Positions 1 to 8,461 are shown, counted from the first letter of the stretch. The stretch is DNA of 64,000 nt from Legionellaceae bacterium (GCA_029210265.1 JARGNP010000004.1:1-64000); one strand, 5' to 3'. The notes: generated by a model not told the origin, from the letters alone. Translations and numbers: made by a program.

Positions 1-123
1 ATGCTCAACAGGTGATGGATGGTATTTTTTGATCACTCATGCGTTTGCCCTGGTAACTGGCGTATTATTTATGGATTTGAAGGCACGGATGCTATTTTAG
101 TAAATTACTTGGATTATCACTAA
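1..123 (+). pseudogene. HigB-type toxin, decayed 3' remnant
   Basis: In frame 1 the last codons up to the stop at 121-123 read GNWRIIYGFEGTDAILVNYL followed by DYH. This is the typical C-terminus of HigB/RelE-fold mRNA interferases, and it sits 24 bases upstream of a higA gene as expected. Frame 1 has a stop at 13-15. The better match upstream (TGDGWYFL, resembling the usual LKGD..GFYS segment) is in frame 2, so a frameshift seems to separate the halves. The gene starts outside the window, so whether the rest survives is unknown. Inference: the toxin is inactivated and the antitoxin kept. Confidence 0.5.
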
Positions 124-147
124 ACGAGATATCCAGAGGAGACCATC

Positions 148-438
148 ATGATACATGAACCATTACATCCTGGTGTCATTCTAAAAAATGTGCTGATTGA
201 CAGTACTGATCTAACTATTTCCGAAGCGGCAAAACGTCTAGGAGTGACCCGAACCACGTTGTCTAGATTATTAAACCAGCACTCAGGAATAAGTCCTGAA
301 ATGGCGCTACGATTATCCAAATTGCTTAACACCAGCATCGATATGTGGGTTAATCTTCAATCTCAATACGATATATGGAACGTTAAAAAACATGCCTGTA
401 ACATGGATAACATTATTCCCTTAAAAAAAGCAGCATGA
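148..438 (+). CDS. higA: HigA-family antitoxin (XRE-type helix-turn-helix)
   Basis: The 96-residue protein begins with the HPGVILK signature of HigA antitoxins. A helix-turn-helix follows at about residues 24-60 (SEAAKRLGVTRTTLSRLLN), then the family's WVNLQSQYDIW segment. HigA neutralises HigB and represses the shared promoter. The ATG is well placed behind an AGGAG at 137-141. The upstream toxin appears broken, so this may be an orphan antitoxin able to cross-talk with the complete pair at 3.8-4.4 kb. Its sequence is clearly different from that second HigA, so it is not a recent copy. Confidence 0.85.
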   Translation: MIHEPLHPGVILKNVLIDSTDLTISEAAKRLGVTRTTLSRLLNQHSGISPEMALRLSKLLNTSIDMWVNLQSQYDIWNVKKHACNMDNIIPLKKAA

Positions 439-547
439 CAATCGCGTTTTTCGCCTGCAAAAAAGTGGACTTTAAATTTTAAAATGAGCAATACGGTACA
501 CACAGGATCCAATGCTTGATATTATATTGAGCATCTAAGAATGTTAT

Positions 548-579
548 GAGACACTTCCATTTTTTCTATATGGAGTCTC
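548..579 (+). promoter_or_regulatory. Hairpin covering the ankyrin gene's ribosome-binding site
   Basis: GAGAC (548-552) pairs with GTCTC (575-579), and TCCAT (556-560) with ATGGA (570-574), leaving an ACT bulge and a 9-base loop. The GGAG Shine-Dalgarno at 572-575 is inside the right arm, just before the ATG at 584. The fold is direct from sequence. A role as a translational switch or thermosensor is inference. Confidence 0.5.
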
Positions 580-583
580 TTCT

Positions 584-2218
584 ATGATGCAAGAAGTGCA
601 AGAACTATTTATTACCGCTATTAAAAAAGGAGAGCTCGATAAAGTTAAGCGATTTGCTGAAAAAGAGCCAGTGCTCTTAAATTCCCCTTTAAATGATAAC
701 GGATGTTATGCCATACATATTGCAGCTGAGGCGGGTTATCTTGAAATGGCCCAATATTTTCTTGAAAAAAACGAAGCCTTAATCAATCAAACCGATAACT
801 TTGGGCATACACCCATTATGCTCGCTGCGTTTAATAGTCCTCCAAGGGAGACGGATCCAATCGTTTCAGCACACGCATGGTTGACCTCTTTTGTAACATC
901 TTCTAGCATCCATCCCAATCACGTCGAGGTTATTAGCTATTTAGTGAAGCAAGGCGCTAATTTATTTTTAAGAATTAATTGCCCTGAAGGTTCCTATCAT
1001 GGCTATTCTATTTATGACCTGCCGCTTTATGAATCTATTAAACAGTTATTGTGTGAAGATCAACAACCGACGTCAACCGAAGCATGGTTTTATCATATTA
1101 GTTATGCTCAGTCAGGCTATGAGCTTCTCTATGCTCCTGAAATCAAGTTAGACGTATTGAATTACGTGGATATTCATGGAAATATTTTAGTAGATTACCT
1201 GTGGTTTGGATCCCGTTTATTAAATCTGATTCAAGATAATATGGCCGATATTAAAGGTCATGTACGGCAATTGCTATTGGATAAGTTATTACACAAATAT
1301 GCTTCAAAAAGAGTACGTGTTGATTGGGATATCCAGCAAGATCTTGATCTAATCTATACGCTACTTACATACGATCTAGAGGTTACGGCATCTCAAAAGA
1401 AAAATATTCAAGCCAATTTTCAACATATGTTGAATCGCTACAATAATGGTGCTGATGAAAAGATTTTTTCTTATATGAAATGGTGTATTGATATATGTCC
1501 CGAGTTACTCCATCAAATCAATGATGAGGGTATAACACCGCTTATGTGGGCTATCAAAAAACAGGCGTTAGATTTTGCTCATGATTTGATTAAAAAAGGC
1601 GCGGACCAGCATAGGGTTACGGAGGGTGGTTATACGGCGATACATTATGCAGCCGAGTACCTTCCGTCTTTGTTAGAACAATTAGATTATACTGATTATC
1701 TAAGCCCAGAGAAACGCGTGGATCAAGGAAAGCATCTGGTGCATTTAATTTGTTCGGGCGATGGAGAAGAAGAAACGTGTTTAAAAATCCTAACAGAAGA
1801 AGCACACTTGATTGATATACAAGATGATTTTGGACAAACTCCCATCGTTTATGCGGCTGTAGCTGGGCAATTAACGCTCGCGCAGCATTTAATATCCATG
1901 GGAGCTAAATTGGATGTTAGAATAAATAAGCCTGAAAATTCGGAGCATGGTGTTACGCTGATAAATTTACTGAGAGCAGAGAGAGGACAGGATAGGAGTA
2001 ATGATAAAAAGTTATCTAAGATAATAGATCTGTTAATTGAGGCAGGTGCTCCTAATGAGGGGCTATATAGCCGGCCTGTTCGAGTTACTCCGCTATCGGT
2101 ATCTATCGCGAATATTCCAGGTACACTGCATTACAAAAAACTTAATGAAAAAATTGCGGTAGAAGATGTGGTTGAGAAATCAGATGTGAATAATGATGCG
2201 ATAGGTTGGAATTGGTGA
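584..2218 (+). CDS. Ankyrin-repeat protein, effector candidate
   Basis: The 544-residue protein has no signal peptide or membrane segment. Ankyrin repeats occur in two groups: residues about 36-130 (for example CYAIHIAAEAGYLEMAQYFL and FGHTPIMLAA) and about 313-465 (GITPLMWAI, YTAIHYAAE, FGQTPIVYAAVAGQLTLAQH). A non-repeat region of about 165 residues separates them. The groups end in similar sequence (LRINCPEGSYHGYSIYDL at 129-146; VRINKPENSEHGVTLINL at 446-463), suggesting internal duplication. Ankyrin repeats mediate protein binding and are common in secreted effectors of intracellular bacteria. That role here is inference. Two consecutive ATG codons follow the GGAG, so the start could be 584 or 587. 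Confidence 0.85.
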   Translation: MMQEVQELFITAIKKGELDKVKRFAEKEPVLLNSPLNDNGCYAIHIAAEAGYLEMAQYFLEKNEALINQTDNFGHTPIMLAAFNSPPRETDPIVSAHAWLTSFVTSSSIHPNHVEVISYLVKQGANLFLRINCPEGSYHGYSIYDLPLYESIKQLLCEDQQPTSTEAWFYHISYAQSGYELLYAPEIKLDVLNYVDIHGNILVDYLWFGSRLLNLIQDNMADIKGHVRQLLLDKLLHKYASKRVRVDWDIQQDLDLIYTLLTYDLEVTASQKKNIQANFQHMLNRYNNGADEKIFSYMKWCIDICPELLHQINDEGITPLMWAIKKQALDFAHDLIKKGADQHRVTEGGYTAIHYAAEYLPSLLEQLDYTDYLSPEKRVDQGKHLVHLICSGDGEEETCLKILTEEAHLIDIQDDFGQTPIVYAAVAGQLTLAQHLISMGAKLDVRINKPENSEHGVTLINLLRAERGQDRSNDKKLSKIIDLLIEAGAPNEGLYSRPVRVTPLSVSIANIPGTLHYKKLNEKIAVEDVVEKSDVNNDAIGWNW

Positions 2219-2242
2219 GGTCAGCAAGACTTGATATGTGTG

Positions 2243-2280
2243 GCCTACGCGCGTTGAGTTACGGCTCATTGCGCGCAGGC
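2243..2280. terminator. Hairpin between convergent genes
   Basis: A 16-base arm starting GCCTACGCGC can pair with the arm ending GCGCGCAGGC. There are two mismatches and one G-T pair around a TTACGG loop. It lies between the convergent ankyrin and Yip1-like genes and could end transcription from both sides. No clear T-run follows on either strand, so it may not be a classical intrinsic terminator. Confidence 0.45.
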
Positions 2281-2307
2281 TTGTTAGAGTTATATCGGTA
2301 TCAAGTG

Positions 2308-3018
2308 CTAAGCAATTAAGCGTGCGATAAGTTGAGTTCCGAGTATGCTTATCAGCAGGTAGGTTATTGCAAATCCCCAGCCGAGTTTCTTGCCCGTGAG
2401 CCCAGATGATTCCTTGAATGCATAGAGTTGTGTGGCGATTTGCCATACTTGAAAAAACATGACCAGGACGAGGTAGGCTAAAATCCCAGGAGAAAACAGC
2501 GGGAGTGTTTTTGTGGCCATCTCTTTAATCGATGTTAAAAAGCTCGGATTGATGATTTGTGTTATCGCCGTGATCGCGCCTAAAAAAATAGAAGGATAAT
2601 AGGCAAAAGCAAAGGTACCCAAAAAATCAATCAGGCGTATTTTTTTTCGAAAGAGCTTCGCTGTTAATGCAAAACCAAGAGAAAATATCAGCCATAAAGC
2701 AAAATATTGGTAGGTAAGTTGAGTTAAGCTGAGGCCCGTTGTCTTATTGTGTACAATGCCGGCGCTTGAAATCGAAAGTGAGCCTGCTCCAATTGCACTT
2801 AAAAAGCTGACGACCAGCATAATGATAAGACCAAACATCAGTGCTTGAACACCGGCTATTTTTTGAAATGGGTTGACGAGCAGTGACAAATTTTGTTTTG
2901 AAAAACAAGACTGTTTATCTTTATCCATGGCGCCGAGGAGCAGATCATGATCTTCCTGTGAGATTTTATTTTCTTTGAGCATCTTGGTGAGTTGTTCTTG
3001 GTTTTTGTGCGTTTTCAT
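2308..3018 (-). CDS. Yip1-family membrane protein with SHOCT-like N-terminus
   Basis: The 236-residue protein has a short helical N-terminus (about 7-32, LTKMLKENKISQEDHDLLLG) resembling SHOCT-type oligomerisation segments. About five hydrophobic segments follow between residues 58 and 235 in a Yip1-like pattern (NPFQKIAGVQALMFGLIIM at the start of the membrane part). Yip1-domain proteins are integral membrane proteins of largely unknown bacterial role. It starts 35 bases after the DUF2089 gene on the same strand and is very likely co-transcribed with it. A membrane partner or target of that regulator is plausible, but no function is shown. Confidence 0.65.
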   Translation of the reverse strand: MKTHKNQEQLTKMLKENKISQEDHDLLLGAMDKDKQSCFSKQNLSLLVNPFQKIAGVQALMFGLIIMLVVSFLSAIGAGSLSISSAGIVHNKTTGLSLTQLTYQYFALWLIFSLGFALTAKLFRKKIRLIDFLGTFAFAYYPSIFLGAITAITQIINPSFLTSIKEMATKTLPLFSPGILAYLVLVMFFQVWQIATQLYAFKESSGLTGKKLGWGFAITYLLISILGTQLIARLIA

Positions 3019-3053
3019 ATTGAATACCTTTTTATAATAAAAATGATTAGAAT

Positions 3054-3416
3054 TTATAATTTATTTAACATAACAGCCGCTTCGTTCGCGGAGAGCGTCC
3101 CGTTTTCAACCAGCTCTAGGATCTCAGCTTTTGAATCTCGTTGTTTGATTTCTAAATTATTCATGTTTTCAATCAATATATTGAGGCGGTTTCTTAAGGT
3201 TGGATAAGAAATGTCTTGGATCTTTGCCATTTCTTTAAGACTGCCGGAACATTTCACAAAGCTGCACACAAACTGTAAGTCTTCTTCAGACAGCTTCAGC
3301 AGTGCAGGAACGGTAAATTGACCCGAAAATTTTGTAGCACACGTTGCACATTCAATTTGAGTGACATGTAACTTCGAACTGTCACACGAAGGACATTTCG
3401 TTATTATTTTACTCAT
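3054..3416 (-). CDS. DUF2089-family zinc-finger/HTH regulator
   Basis: The 120-residue protein opens with a zinc-ribbon-like pattern (CPSC at 8-11, then CATC), followed by the DUF2089 core: FTVPALLKLSEEDLQFVCSF and a probable helix-turn-helix KEMAKIQDISYPTLRNRLN. A short SHOCT-like tail (EILELVENGTLSANEAAVML) closes it. DUF2089 proteins are poorly characterised and are usually treated as likely DNA-binding regulators. This is the first gene of a two-gene unit with the Yip1-like gene. A perfect palindrome sits on the -35 region of its promoter (3464-3482), suggesting autoregulation. The ATG follows an AGAGG. Confidence 0.75.
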   Translation of the reverse strand: MSKIITKCPSCDSSKLHVTQIECATCATKFSGQFTVPALLKLSEEDLQFVCSFVKCSGSLKEMAKIQDISYPTLRNRLNILIENMNNLEIKQRDSKAEILELVENGTLSANEAAVMLNKL

Positions 3417-3448
3417 GCATACCTCTTTTGTTAAACAATCAAGGTGTA

Positions 3449-3482
3449 ATTATTACTTATATTTAATATTGGGTCAATATTA
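3449..3482 (-). promoter_or_regulatory. Promoter with palindromic operator for the DUF2089 operon
   Basis: Reading the minus strand, TTGACC (3472-3477) lies 17 bases from AATAAT (3449-3454), a reasonable sigma-70 pair 33 bases upstream of the start codon. The -35 box lies within a perfect inverted repeat, TAATATTG-GGT-CAATATTA on the plus strand (3464-3482). A palindrome on the -35 is typical of a repressor site. The whole stretch 3417-3770 contains no other gene. It is AT-rich and holds this promoter and the higBA promoter. Confidence 0.6.
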
Positions 3483-3707
3483 TTTAGTTTTTCTTTAATA
3501 ATAATAAATATTAGTTTGCTTTGTTGGGGCTTGTGGCTTGAATTATTTGGCAGAAGCTAGACGGGTTTGTTTTTGTGAAACATCACCTCGATGCCGGCTG
3601 TTATTTGCATGTTTGCACATAAGCTTGATTGGTTTATTGTAGCTTATAATTTCAACAGGGAAATCATAGATCAGAAAATGAATGGATGATCATGACATCC
3701 TACTAAG

Positions 3708-3762
3708 TTGACGATTCCAGCAGATACTTATACAATATATCATAGCTCGATATTTGATATAT
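3708..3762 (+). promoter_or_regulatory. higBA promoter and probable operator
   Basis: TTGACG (3708-3713), a 17-base spacer and TACAAT (3731-3736) form a strong sigma-70 promoter. An inverted repeat ATATATCA (3735-3742) / TGATATAT (3755-3762) overlaps the end of the -10, and a further TTGATAT half-site follows before the gene. This fits HigA or HigBA autorepression. It also shows that the higB reading frame extended upstream to 3708 is not translated from there. Confidence 0.65.
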
Positions 3763-3770
3763 TCATTGAT

Positions 3771-4061
3771 ATGATCTATAATTTTAAAGATAAGTTAACA
3801 GAAGATATATTCAATGGGTTAAGCACGCGATTTTCTAGAAAATTACCGCGCGCTCTTCATCAGAAAGCCCAAAGGAAATTAGATCAGATTAATGCCGCCA
3901 CGCAAGTAGAGACATTAAACGTTCCTCCTGGCAACAAGCTTTCAAAGCTTGAGGGGAAACTATCTGAGTTTTGGCGTATAAAAATTGATAAGCAATGGGC
4001 TGTTATTTTTAGATGGGAAGATGGAAGTGCCCATGATGTATCTATCATTGATTATCATTAA
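3771..4061 (+). CDS. higB: HigB-type toxin (RelE/ParE-fold mRNA interferase)
   Basis: The 96-residue protein begins MIYNFKDKLTEDIF and ends with the HigB signature WRIKIDKQWAVIFRW...DVSIIDYH. HigB cleaves mRNA at the ribosome and is held inactive by HigA. The ATG at 3771 is chosen because it gives the standard family N-terminus and lies downstream of the promoter at 3708-3736. Toxin-first order with the antitoxin 10 bases downstream is normal for higBA. All expected C-terminal residues are present, so the toxin looks functional, unlike the remnant at the window start. Confidence 0.9.
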   Translation: MIYNFKDKLTEDIFNGLSTRFSRKLPRALHQKAQRKLDQINAATQVETLNVPPGNKLSKLEGKLSEFWRIKIDKQWAVIFRWEDGSAHDVSIIDYH

Positions 4062-4071
4062 GGAGGCTGAC

Positions 4072-4386
4072 ATGTTACCAGCAAAAAGAGCACCTACTCA
4101 TCCTGGTGAGATGCTACTGGAAGAGTTTATTAAGCCTATGGGTATGACTCAAAAAGAATTTTCTTTGCATATGGGTTGGACCTACGCGAAATTAAATGAA
4201 ATTGTGCATGCGAAACGTGGCATTACATCAGAATCTGCTTTAGCTTTATCTGATGCATTGGCGATGGAAGCCGAATTTTGGCTAAATCTTCAGCGTGACT
4301 GGGATCTTTGGCACGCCAAGAAAAAACATAAGAAGATTTCTAAGTTAGATTTTTCTATGTATGTTTCCGATTTTGGTATTGTTTGA
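4072..4386 (+). CDS. higA: HigA-family antitoxin
   Basis: The 104-residue protein has the HPGEMLLEEFIKPMGMTQKE signature and a helix-turn-helix at about residues 25-60. It then shows the WLNLQRDWDLWHAKKK segment shared by HigA proteins. It neutralises HigB and probably represses the promoter at 3708-3762. The ATG at 4072 is chosen because it follows a strong AAGGAGG overlapping the higB stop, giving the standard N-terminus. The frame is open further upstream inside higB, but no family sequence is encoded there. Confidence 0.92.
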   Translation: MLPAKRAPTHPGEMLLEEFIKPMGMTQKEFSLHMGWTYAKLNEIVHAKRGITSESALALSDALAMEAEFWLNLQRDWDLWHAKKKHKKISKLDFSMYVSDFGIV

Positions 4387-4587
4387 TAACTTCGTTACAT
4401 ACGAAAGTATCGCGTCACCAAGGCTTTGGATAACGTTAGGCTTTTAATGCGGTCTCGCGCTTTGGAATTGATACTGCCGCTTCTGTCAGTGTGATCGTGC
4501 TTTAAATTAATCCAGTCGTATTGGATTGAAGGGCTACAACGTTTACACTAGGCTCATGCCTATATTTTACAGCCAACCTGAGCCTTT

Positions 4588-6807
4588 ATGACGACAATGA
4601 TGACGACAGAGCAAAAGCCCCTCACAGATTTTACGGAAAAAGCCTATCTAGATTACTCGATGTATGTGATTTTAGATCGAGCCTTGCCTCATCTTGCCGA
4701 TGGGTTTAAGCCGGTACAGCGACGTATTATTTATGCCATGTCTGAGCTGGGTTTAAAAGCGGCGTCAAAACATAAAAAATCGGCGCGAACGGTCGGGGAT
4801 GTGTTAGGTAAGTTTCATCCACATGGCGACACGGCGTGTTATGAAGCGATGGTGCTTATGGCTCAACCGTTTTCGTATAGATACCCGTTTGTGGATGGTC
4901 AAGGAAACTGGGGCTCGCCTGATGATCCTAAGTCGTTTGCGGCCATGCGATATACCGAAGCACGGTTATCGCCTTATGCAGATGTTTTATTGGCTGAATT
5001 ACGGCAAGGTACGGTCGACTGGTTAGATAACTTTGATGCGACGCTAAAAGAACCGGCGTTGCTTCCTGCGCGACTTCCAAACGTACTTTTAAACGGGGCG
5101 ACAGGTATTGCTGTTGGTATGTCGTCGGATATTATTCCTCATAATTTAGTCGAAGTAGCGAACGCGTGTATTCATCTATTGGATAAACCTAAGGCCGTAC
5201 TTGAGGATATTTTAGAAATTATTGAAGGTCCTGATTTTCCAACACACGCTGAAATTATTACACCCAAAGCGGCGCTTCATAAGCTTTATTCCGAAGGCAC
5301 GGGCTCGGTTAAAATGCGTGCGGTATATAAAATCGAAGATAACCAAGTGGTGATTACCGATTTACCCTATCAAGTCTCGGGAAATAAAATTATTGAGCAA
5401 ATTGCGGCTCAAATGCAACAGAAAAAACTGCCGATGGTGGATGATTTACGTGATGAGTCCGATCATGAACATCCGACGCGACTTGTGATTATTCCACGAT
5501 CAAACCGTGTTGACTTGGATGGTTTGATGTCGCATTTATTTGCGACGACGGACTTAGAACGAAGCTACCGCGTTAATTTTAATATGATTGGCTTGGACGG
5601 CGTGCCCCGGGTTAAAAATCTTTTGGCCATTTTAAACGAATGGCTGGTGTTTCGTGTTGAAACCGTGACCAAACGTCTTGAGCATCGGCTCGCTCACGTA
5701 CTCGATCGCTTGCATGTGCTTGAGGGGTTGTTGGTCGCATATTTAAATTTAGATGAAGTGATCGCGATTATTCGAGAGGCGGACGAGCCAAAACAAGCCT
5801 TGATGACACGCTTTGATCTGAGTGAACGTCAAGCTGACTCAATATTAGAGATTAAATTACGGCAATTAGCCAAGCTTGAAGAGAGTAAGTTAAAAGCCGA
5901 GCGTGATGAGCTTGCAGCGGAGCGTGATAAATTAGAGCTTCTTTTGGGAAGCGATCGACGTCTGCGTACGCTCATTAAAAACGAAATTATTGCTGATCGC
6001 GATAAGTTCGGCGATGCGCGTCGTGCACCAATCGTGGAGCGTGATGAGTCTCAAGCATTGAAAGAAACGGATATTTTACCGAACGAACCGATTACGGTGG
6101 TGCTATCTGAAAAAGGTTGGATTCGTGCGGCCAAAGGGTTGGATGCCGACGGCAAGGCTTTAAATTATAAAGCGGGTGATAGTTTTAAAGCGCAAACGTC
6201 TGCACGCACCAATCAGCAAATTATATTTTTAGATAGCGAAGGCCGTGCGTATAGCTTACCTGGGCATACGTTGCCGTCGGCACGTGGGCAAGGTGAGCCA
6301 TTGACCGGTAAATTAAACCCATCCGACGGCGCAACGTTTACGGCATTATTGACCGGTGAGCCGCAGCAAAAAATTATTCTGGCCAGTGATGCTGGCTATG
6401 GTTTTGTCACGCAGATTTCAGATTTGTATGTTAAAAACCGTAACGGTCGTGCATGCTTGAAGCTTGCATCGGATGCCAACGTAGTCACGCGGTTAATCAC
6501 AAAAAAAACAGCAGATCATGTCGTGTGTGTAAGTAATACAGGGCATTTACTTATTTTTTCTTTGGCTGATTTACCCGAATTATCACGAGGTAAAGGTAAT
6601 AAGTTGATGCAATTGCCAGGTGATGAAAAAATTGCAGATATTCAAGTGATGAGCCATGATGATTCATTGACCGTTCTTGCTGGCAAGCGCCACTTTACGT
6701 TGAAACCTGCGGATTGGAAGGTGTATATGGGTACGCGTGGAAGACGAGGCTTGTTATTACCGCGAGGCTTGCGGCAAGTTTCAGAACTGTGTGTCGGTGA
6801 GGTTTAG
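4588..6807 (+). CDS. parC: DNA topoisomerase IV subunit A
   Basis: The 739-residue protein matches ParC throughout, starting [20 protein letters not shown]. The active-site tyrosine is Tyr122 in [10 protein letters not shown]. The quinolone-region motif [13 protein letters not shown] has Thr82 where E. coli ParC has Ser80, with Glu86 at the Glu84 position. The C-terminal beta-pinwheel is present. Length is close to E. coli ParC (752). ParC with ParE unlinks daughter chromosomes. No parE is in the window. Thr82 may be natural variation rather than acquired resistance. Confidence 0.97.
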   Translation: MTTMMTTEQKPLTDFTEKAYLDYSMYVILDRALPHLADGFKPVQRRIIYAMSELGLKAASKHKKSARTVGDVLGKFHPHGDTACYEAMVLMAQPFSYRYPFVDGQGNWGSPDDPKSFAAMRYTEARLSPYADVLLAELRQGTVDWLDNFDATLKEPALLPARLPNVLLNGATGIAVGMSSDIIPHNLVEVANACIHLLDKPKAVLEDILEIIEGPDFPTHAEIITPKAALHKLYSEGTGSVKMRAVYKIEDNQVVITDLPYQVSGNKIIEQIAAQMQQKKLPMVDDLRDESDHEHPTRLVIIPRSNRVDLDGLMSHLFATTDLERSYRVNFNMIGLDGVPRVKNLLAILNEWLVFRVETVTKRLEHRLAHVLDRLHVLEGLLVAYLNLDEVIAIIREADEPKQALMTRFDLSERQADSILEIKLRQLAKLEESKLKAERDELAAERDKLELLLGSDRRLRTLIKNEIIADRDKFGDARRAPIVERDESQALKETDILPNEPITVVLSEKGWIRAAKGLDADGKALNYKAGDSFKAQTSARTNQQIIFLDSEGRAYSLPGHTLPSARGQGEPLTGKLNPSDGATFTALLTGEPQQKIILASDAGYGFVTQISDLYVKNRNGRACLKLASDANVVTRLITKKTADHVVCVSNTGHLLIFSLADLPELSRGKGNKLMQLPGDEKIADIQVMSHDDSLTVLAGKRHFTLKPADWKVYMGTRGRRGLLLPRGLRQVSELCVGEV

Positions 6808-6847
6808 AATATTATCTAAGGTATTCTAAACTCGTCTAAACGAGTTT
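6802..6847. terminator. Two overlapping hairpins between convergent parC and a minus-strand gene
   Basis: GTTTAGAATA (6802-6811) pairs perfectly with TATTCTAAAC (6822-6831). AAACTCGT (6828-6835) pairs perfectly with ACGAGTTT (6840-6847) around CTAA. The hairpins share AAAC, so they exclude each other fully formed. They span both stop codons and probably end transcription from both directions. Confidence 0.55.
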
Positions 6848-7664
6848 GAATTGTGGCGATTTCATCTGATGGAATAGGGCCTGTCGTTCGCGCATGTTTA
6901 AAAAAATGGCTGGCGATTAAGAAGCTCTGATTAACAGGTGGACGACAAGCAGATACGCGAATGGTTTTATCTTTATAGGTTGCTTGTTTCTGATGTTGTT
7001 GGTTGTGACTCTTGCGGTAGAGCTCATTAAGAATGGGGTGCATGTTAGCCGTAGCCTCGGGGTTATCTTGAGCTGTTGTCATGATCTTATCTGCTTCTGC
7101 CAGTAAGCGTTGTATGCTTTTTCTATCCTGAAATTTTTGTTCTGGAAGCTCTTGAGATAAATAATCCCTGAGTGGTATGCGAAGGAGTGTGAACGGTGCT
7201 GTCATCATTTGAGTTATGCCACGTAGTGTTTGCGTCAGCGAGCCGACCAACGTTTCTATCGAAGCGCTCATCATTTGACTTGAATTTGAATACGCGTTCG
7301 ATATTTCATTCCATAACGTCGCTGATGCTGATGCTGAGTCTGGGGTTCTTCTTTGATAGTTTATGGCGCCAAGTATGGGCGCGATGATGAAACAGCTTAA
7401 ACCGGCGATGAACCATAGGATGCTGACAGGTATAAATACAATCGCTTTTAATGTATTTTTCAGGCCAGAATAGAATTGATCGAGATCGCGTGCTCGGTGT
7501 TGTGCGGTTTTATAGGGCTTAAACGTATCCACCGCATCTTTGGCCATATTTAAAAAAACTAATGCGGTCATTGCGTAACGGAATGGCCTTGCATCGGATG
7601 CATAAAAGTTTATTTGTTTTAATGTGCGCCTTGCAGATGAGATGGTCATGATATTAGGTTTCAA
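6816..7664 (-). CDS. Hypothetical membrane protein
   Basis: I do not recognise the family. The 282-residue protein has one or two hydrophobic segments near residues 85-120 (AIVFIPVSILWFIAGLSCFI, then IAPILGAINY). A Ser/Ala-rich middle and an amphipathic stretch near 150-180 (LTQTLRGITQMMTAPFTLLR) follow, then a polar basic C-terminus. There is no signal peptide. It is a single gene convergent with parC and upstream of the cytochrome gene on the same strand. The repeated pattern around QMM vaguely recalls the unknown gene at 61477, but that is too weak to claim homology. Confidence 0.6.
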   Translation of the reverse strand: MKPNIMTISSARRTLKQINFYASDARPFRYAMTALVFLNMAKDAVDTFKPYKTAQHRARDLDQFYSGLKNTLKAIVFIPVSILWFIAGLSCFIIAPILGAINYQRRTPDSASASATLWNEISNAYSNSSQMMSASIETLVGSLTQTLRGITQMMTAPFTLLRIPLRDYLSQELPEQKFQDRKSIQRLLAEADKIMTTAQDNPEATANMHPILNELYRKSHNQQHQKQATYKDKTIRVSACRPPVNQSFLIASHFFKHARTTGPIPSDEIATIQTRLDEFRIP

Positions 7665-7714
7665 TAAGGCATCAAAATTAAATCATTATACGAGTTGTCT
7701 ATATATCATGCCAG

Positions 7715-8326
7715 TCATTTGGGTAAACTTGCGAGGTAATAAGCGATGGCATACATGTCATCGGGACTCATAGCTGCCGTCACCATATACATGGTGTGGG
7801 CTGGATCGTTTTGACGATCGTGGGTTTTAAAGGCTTGTAGTTGATGGATGGTGTAGTTAAGGTGCTGACCTGCAAGTGACGGAAAGCCCGGTCGGCCATT
7901 GCCTTTTGCATTTACGCCATGGCAGGTGATGCAGGCTAGAATATGTTGTTTTGTATCGCCTTGGTGATAAATTTCTTCGCCACGTGTATTTTTTCGTCGA
8001 AGCCGATGAGTGCCTGGTGGCAGTGGTTTCTTTGAATAAAACTCAGCAATATTTTGGATATCTTCATCGGTTAGTGCTTGAATAAACGGAGCCATAGCCT
8101 CATCGACGTGACGCGCGTTATTATGTTTTAAATCTTGAAGTTGTTTGACTAAATAATCAGCGTGCTGGCCGGCAAGATTAGGCCATGCCGGGTTTAAGCT
8201 ACGGCCGTCTTGGCCATGGCAGGTGGCGCAGGGTGCGGTTATAGCACGGCCGATCGTATTGCTGCCCATAGTGTATCCAGCGCATGTTGTGAGTAATAAT
8301 AGTAGTGAAGCCCAGATAGCTCTCAT
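7715..8326 (-). CDS. Cytochrome c4, diheme periplasmic electron carrier
   Basis: The 203-residue protein has an N-terminal signal sequence (residues 1-22) and two class-I cytochrome domains. Haem sites are CATCH at 33-37 and CITCH at 132-136. Axial methionines are likely Met78 (EAMAPF) and Met186 (AAMSPDDMYAIAYYL). The duplicated LAGQH motif is typical of c4. It would shuttle electrons to terminal oxidases in the periplasm. In many gammaproteobacteria a c4 gene lies near engB, as here, with a toxin-antitoxin pair in between. Confidence 0.92.
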   Translation of the reverse strand: MRAIWASLLLLLTTCAGYTMGSNTIGRAITAPCATCHGQDGRSLNPAWPNLAGQHADYLVKQLQDLKHNNARHVDEAMAPFIQALTDEDIQNIAEFYSKKPLPPGTHRLRRKNTRGEEIYHQGDTKQHILACITCHGVNAKGNGRPGFPSLAGQHLNYTIHQLQAFKTHDRQNDPAHTMYMVTAAMSPDDMYAIAYYLASLPK

Positions 8327-8385
8327 GATTTTTCTCGAGGCAATTTGACGGTCGATCGTACATTGTTTTGAGATAAATCGCCAGT

Positions 8386-8440
8386 TTGTATTTTTATCTT
8401 AATCTAAGTTATACTTGAAGTATGATAAAAGTATTACTTT
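8386..8440 (+). promoter_or_regulatory. Promoter and palindromic operators of the mazEF-type operon
   Basis: TTGTAT (8386-8391), a 17-base spacer and TTATAC (8409-8414) form a sigma-70 promoter. Two near-palindromes follow: ATACTTGAAGTAT (8411-8423), overlapping the -10, and AAAGTATTACTTT (8428-8440). Both contain AAGTAT half-sites. This is the usual arrangement for antitoxin autorepression. Confidence 0.65.
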
Positions 8441-8461
8441 ATGTGAGGGGAAGGGGGATTT

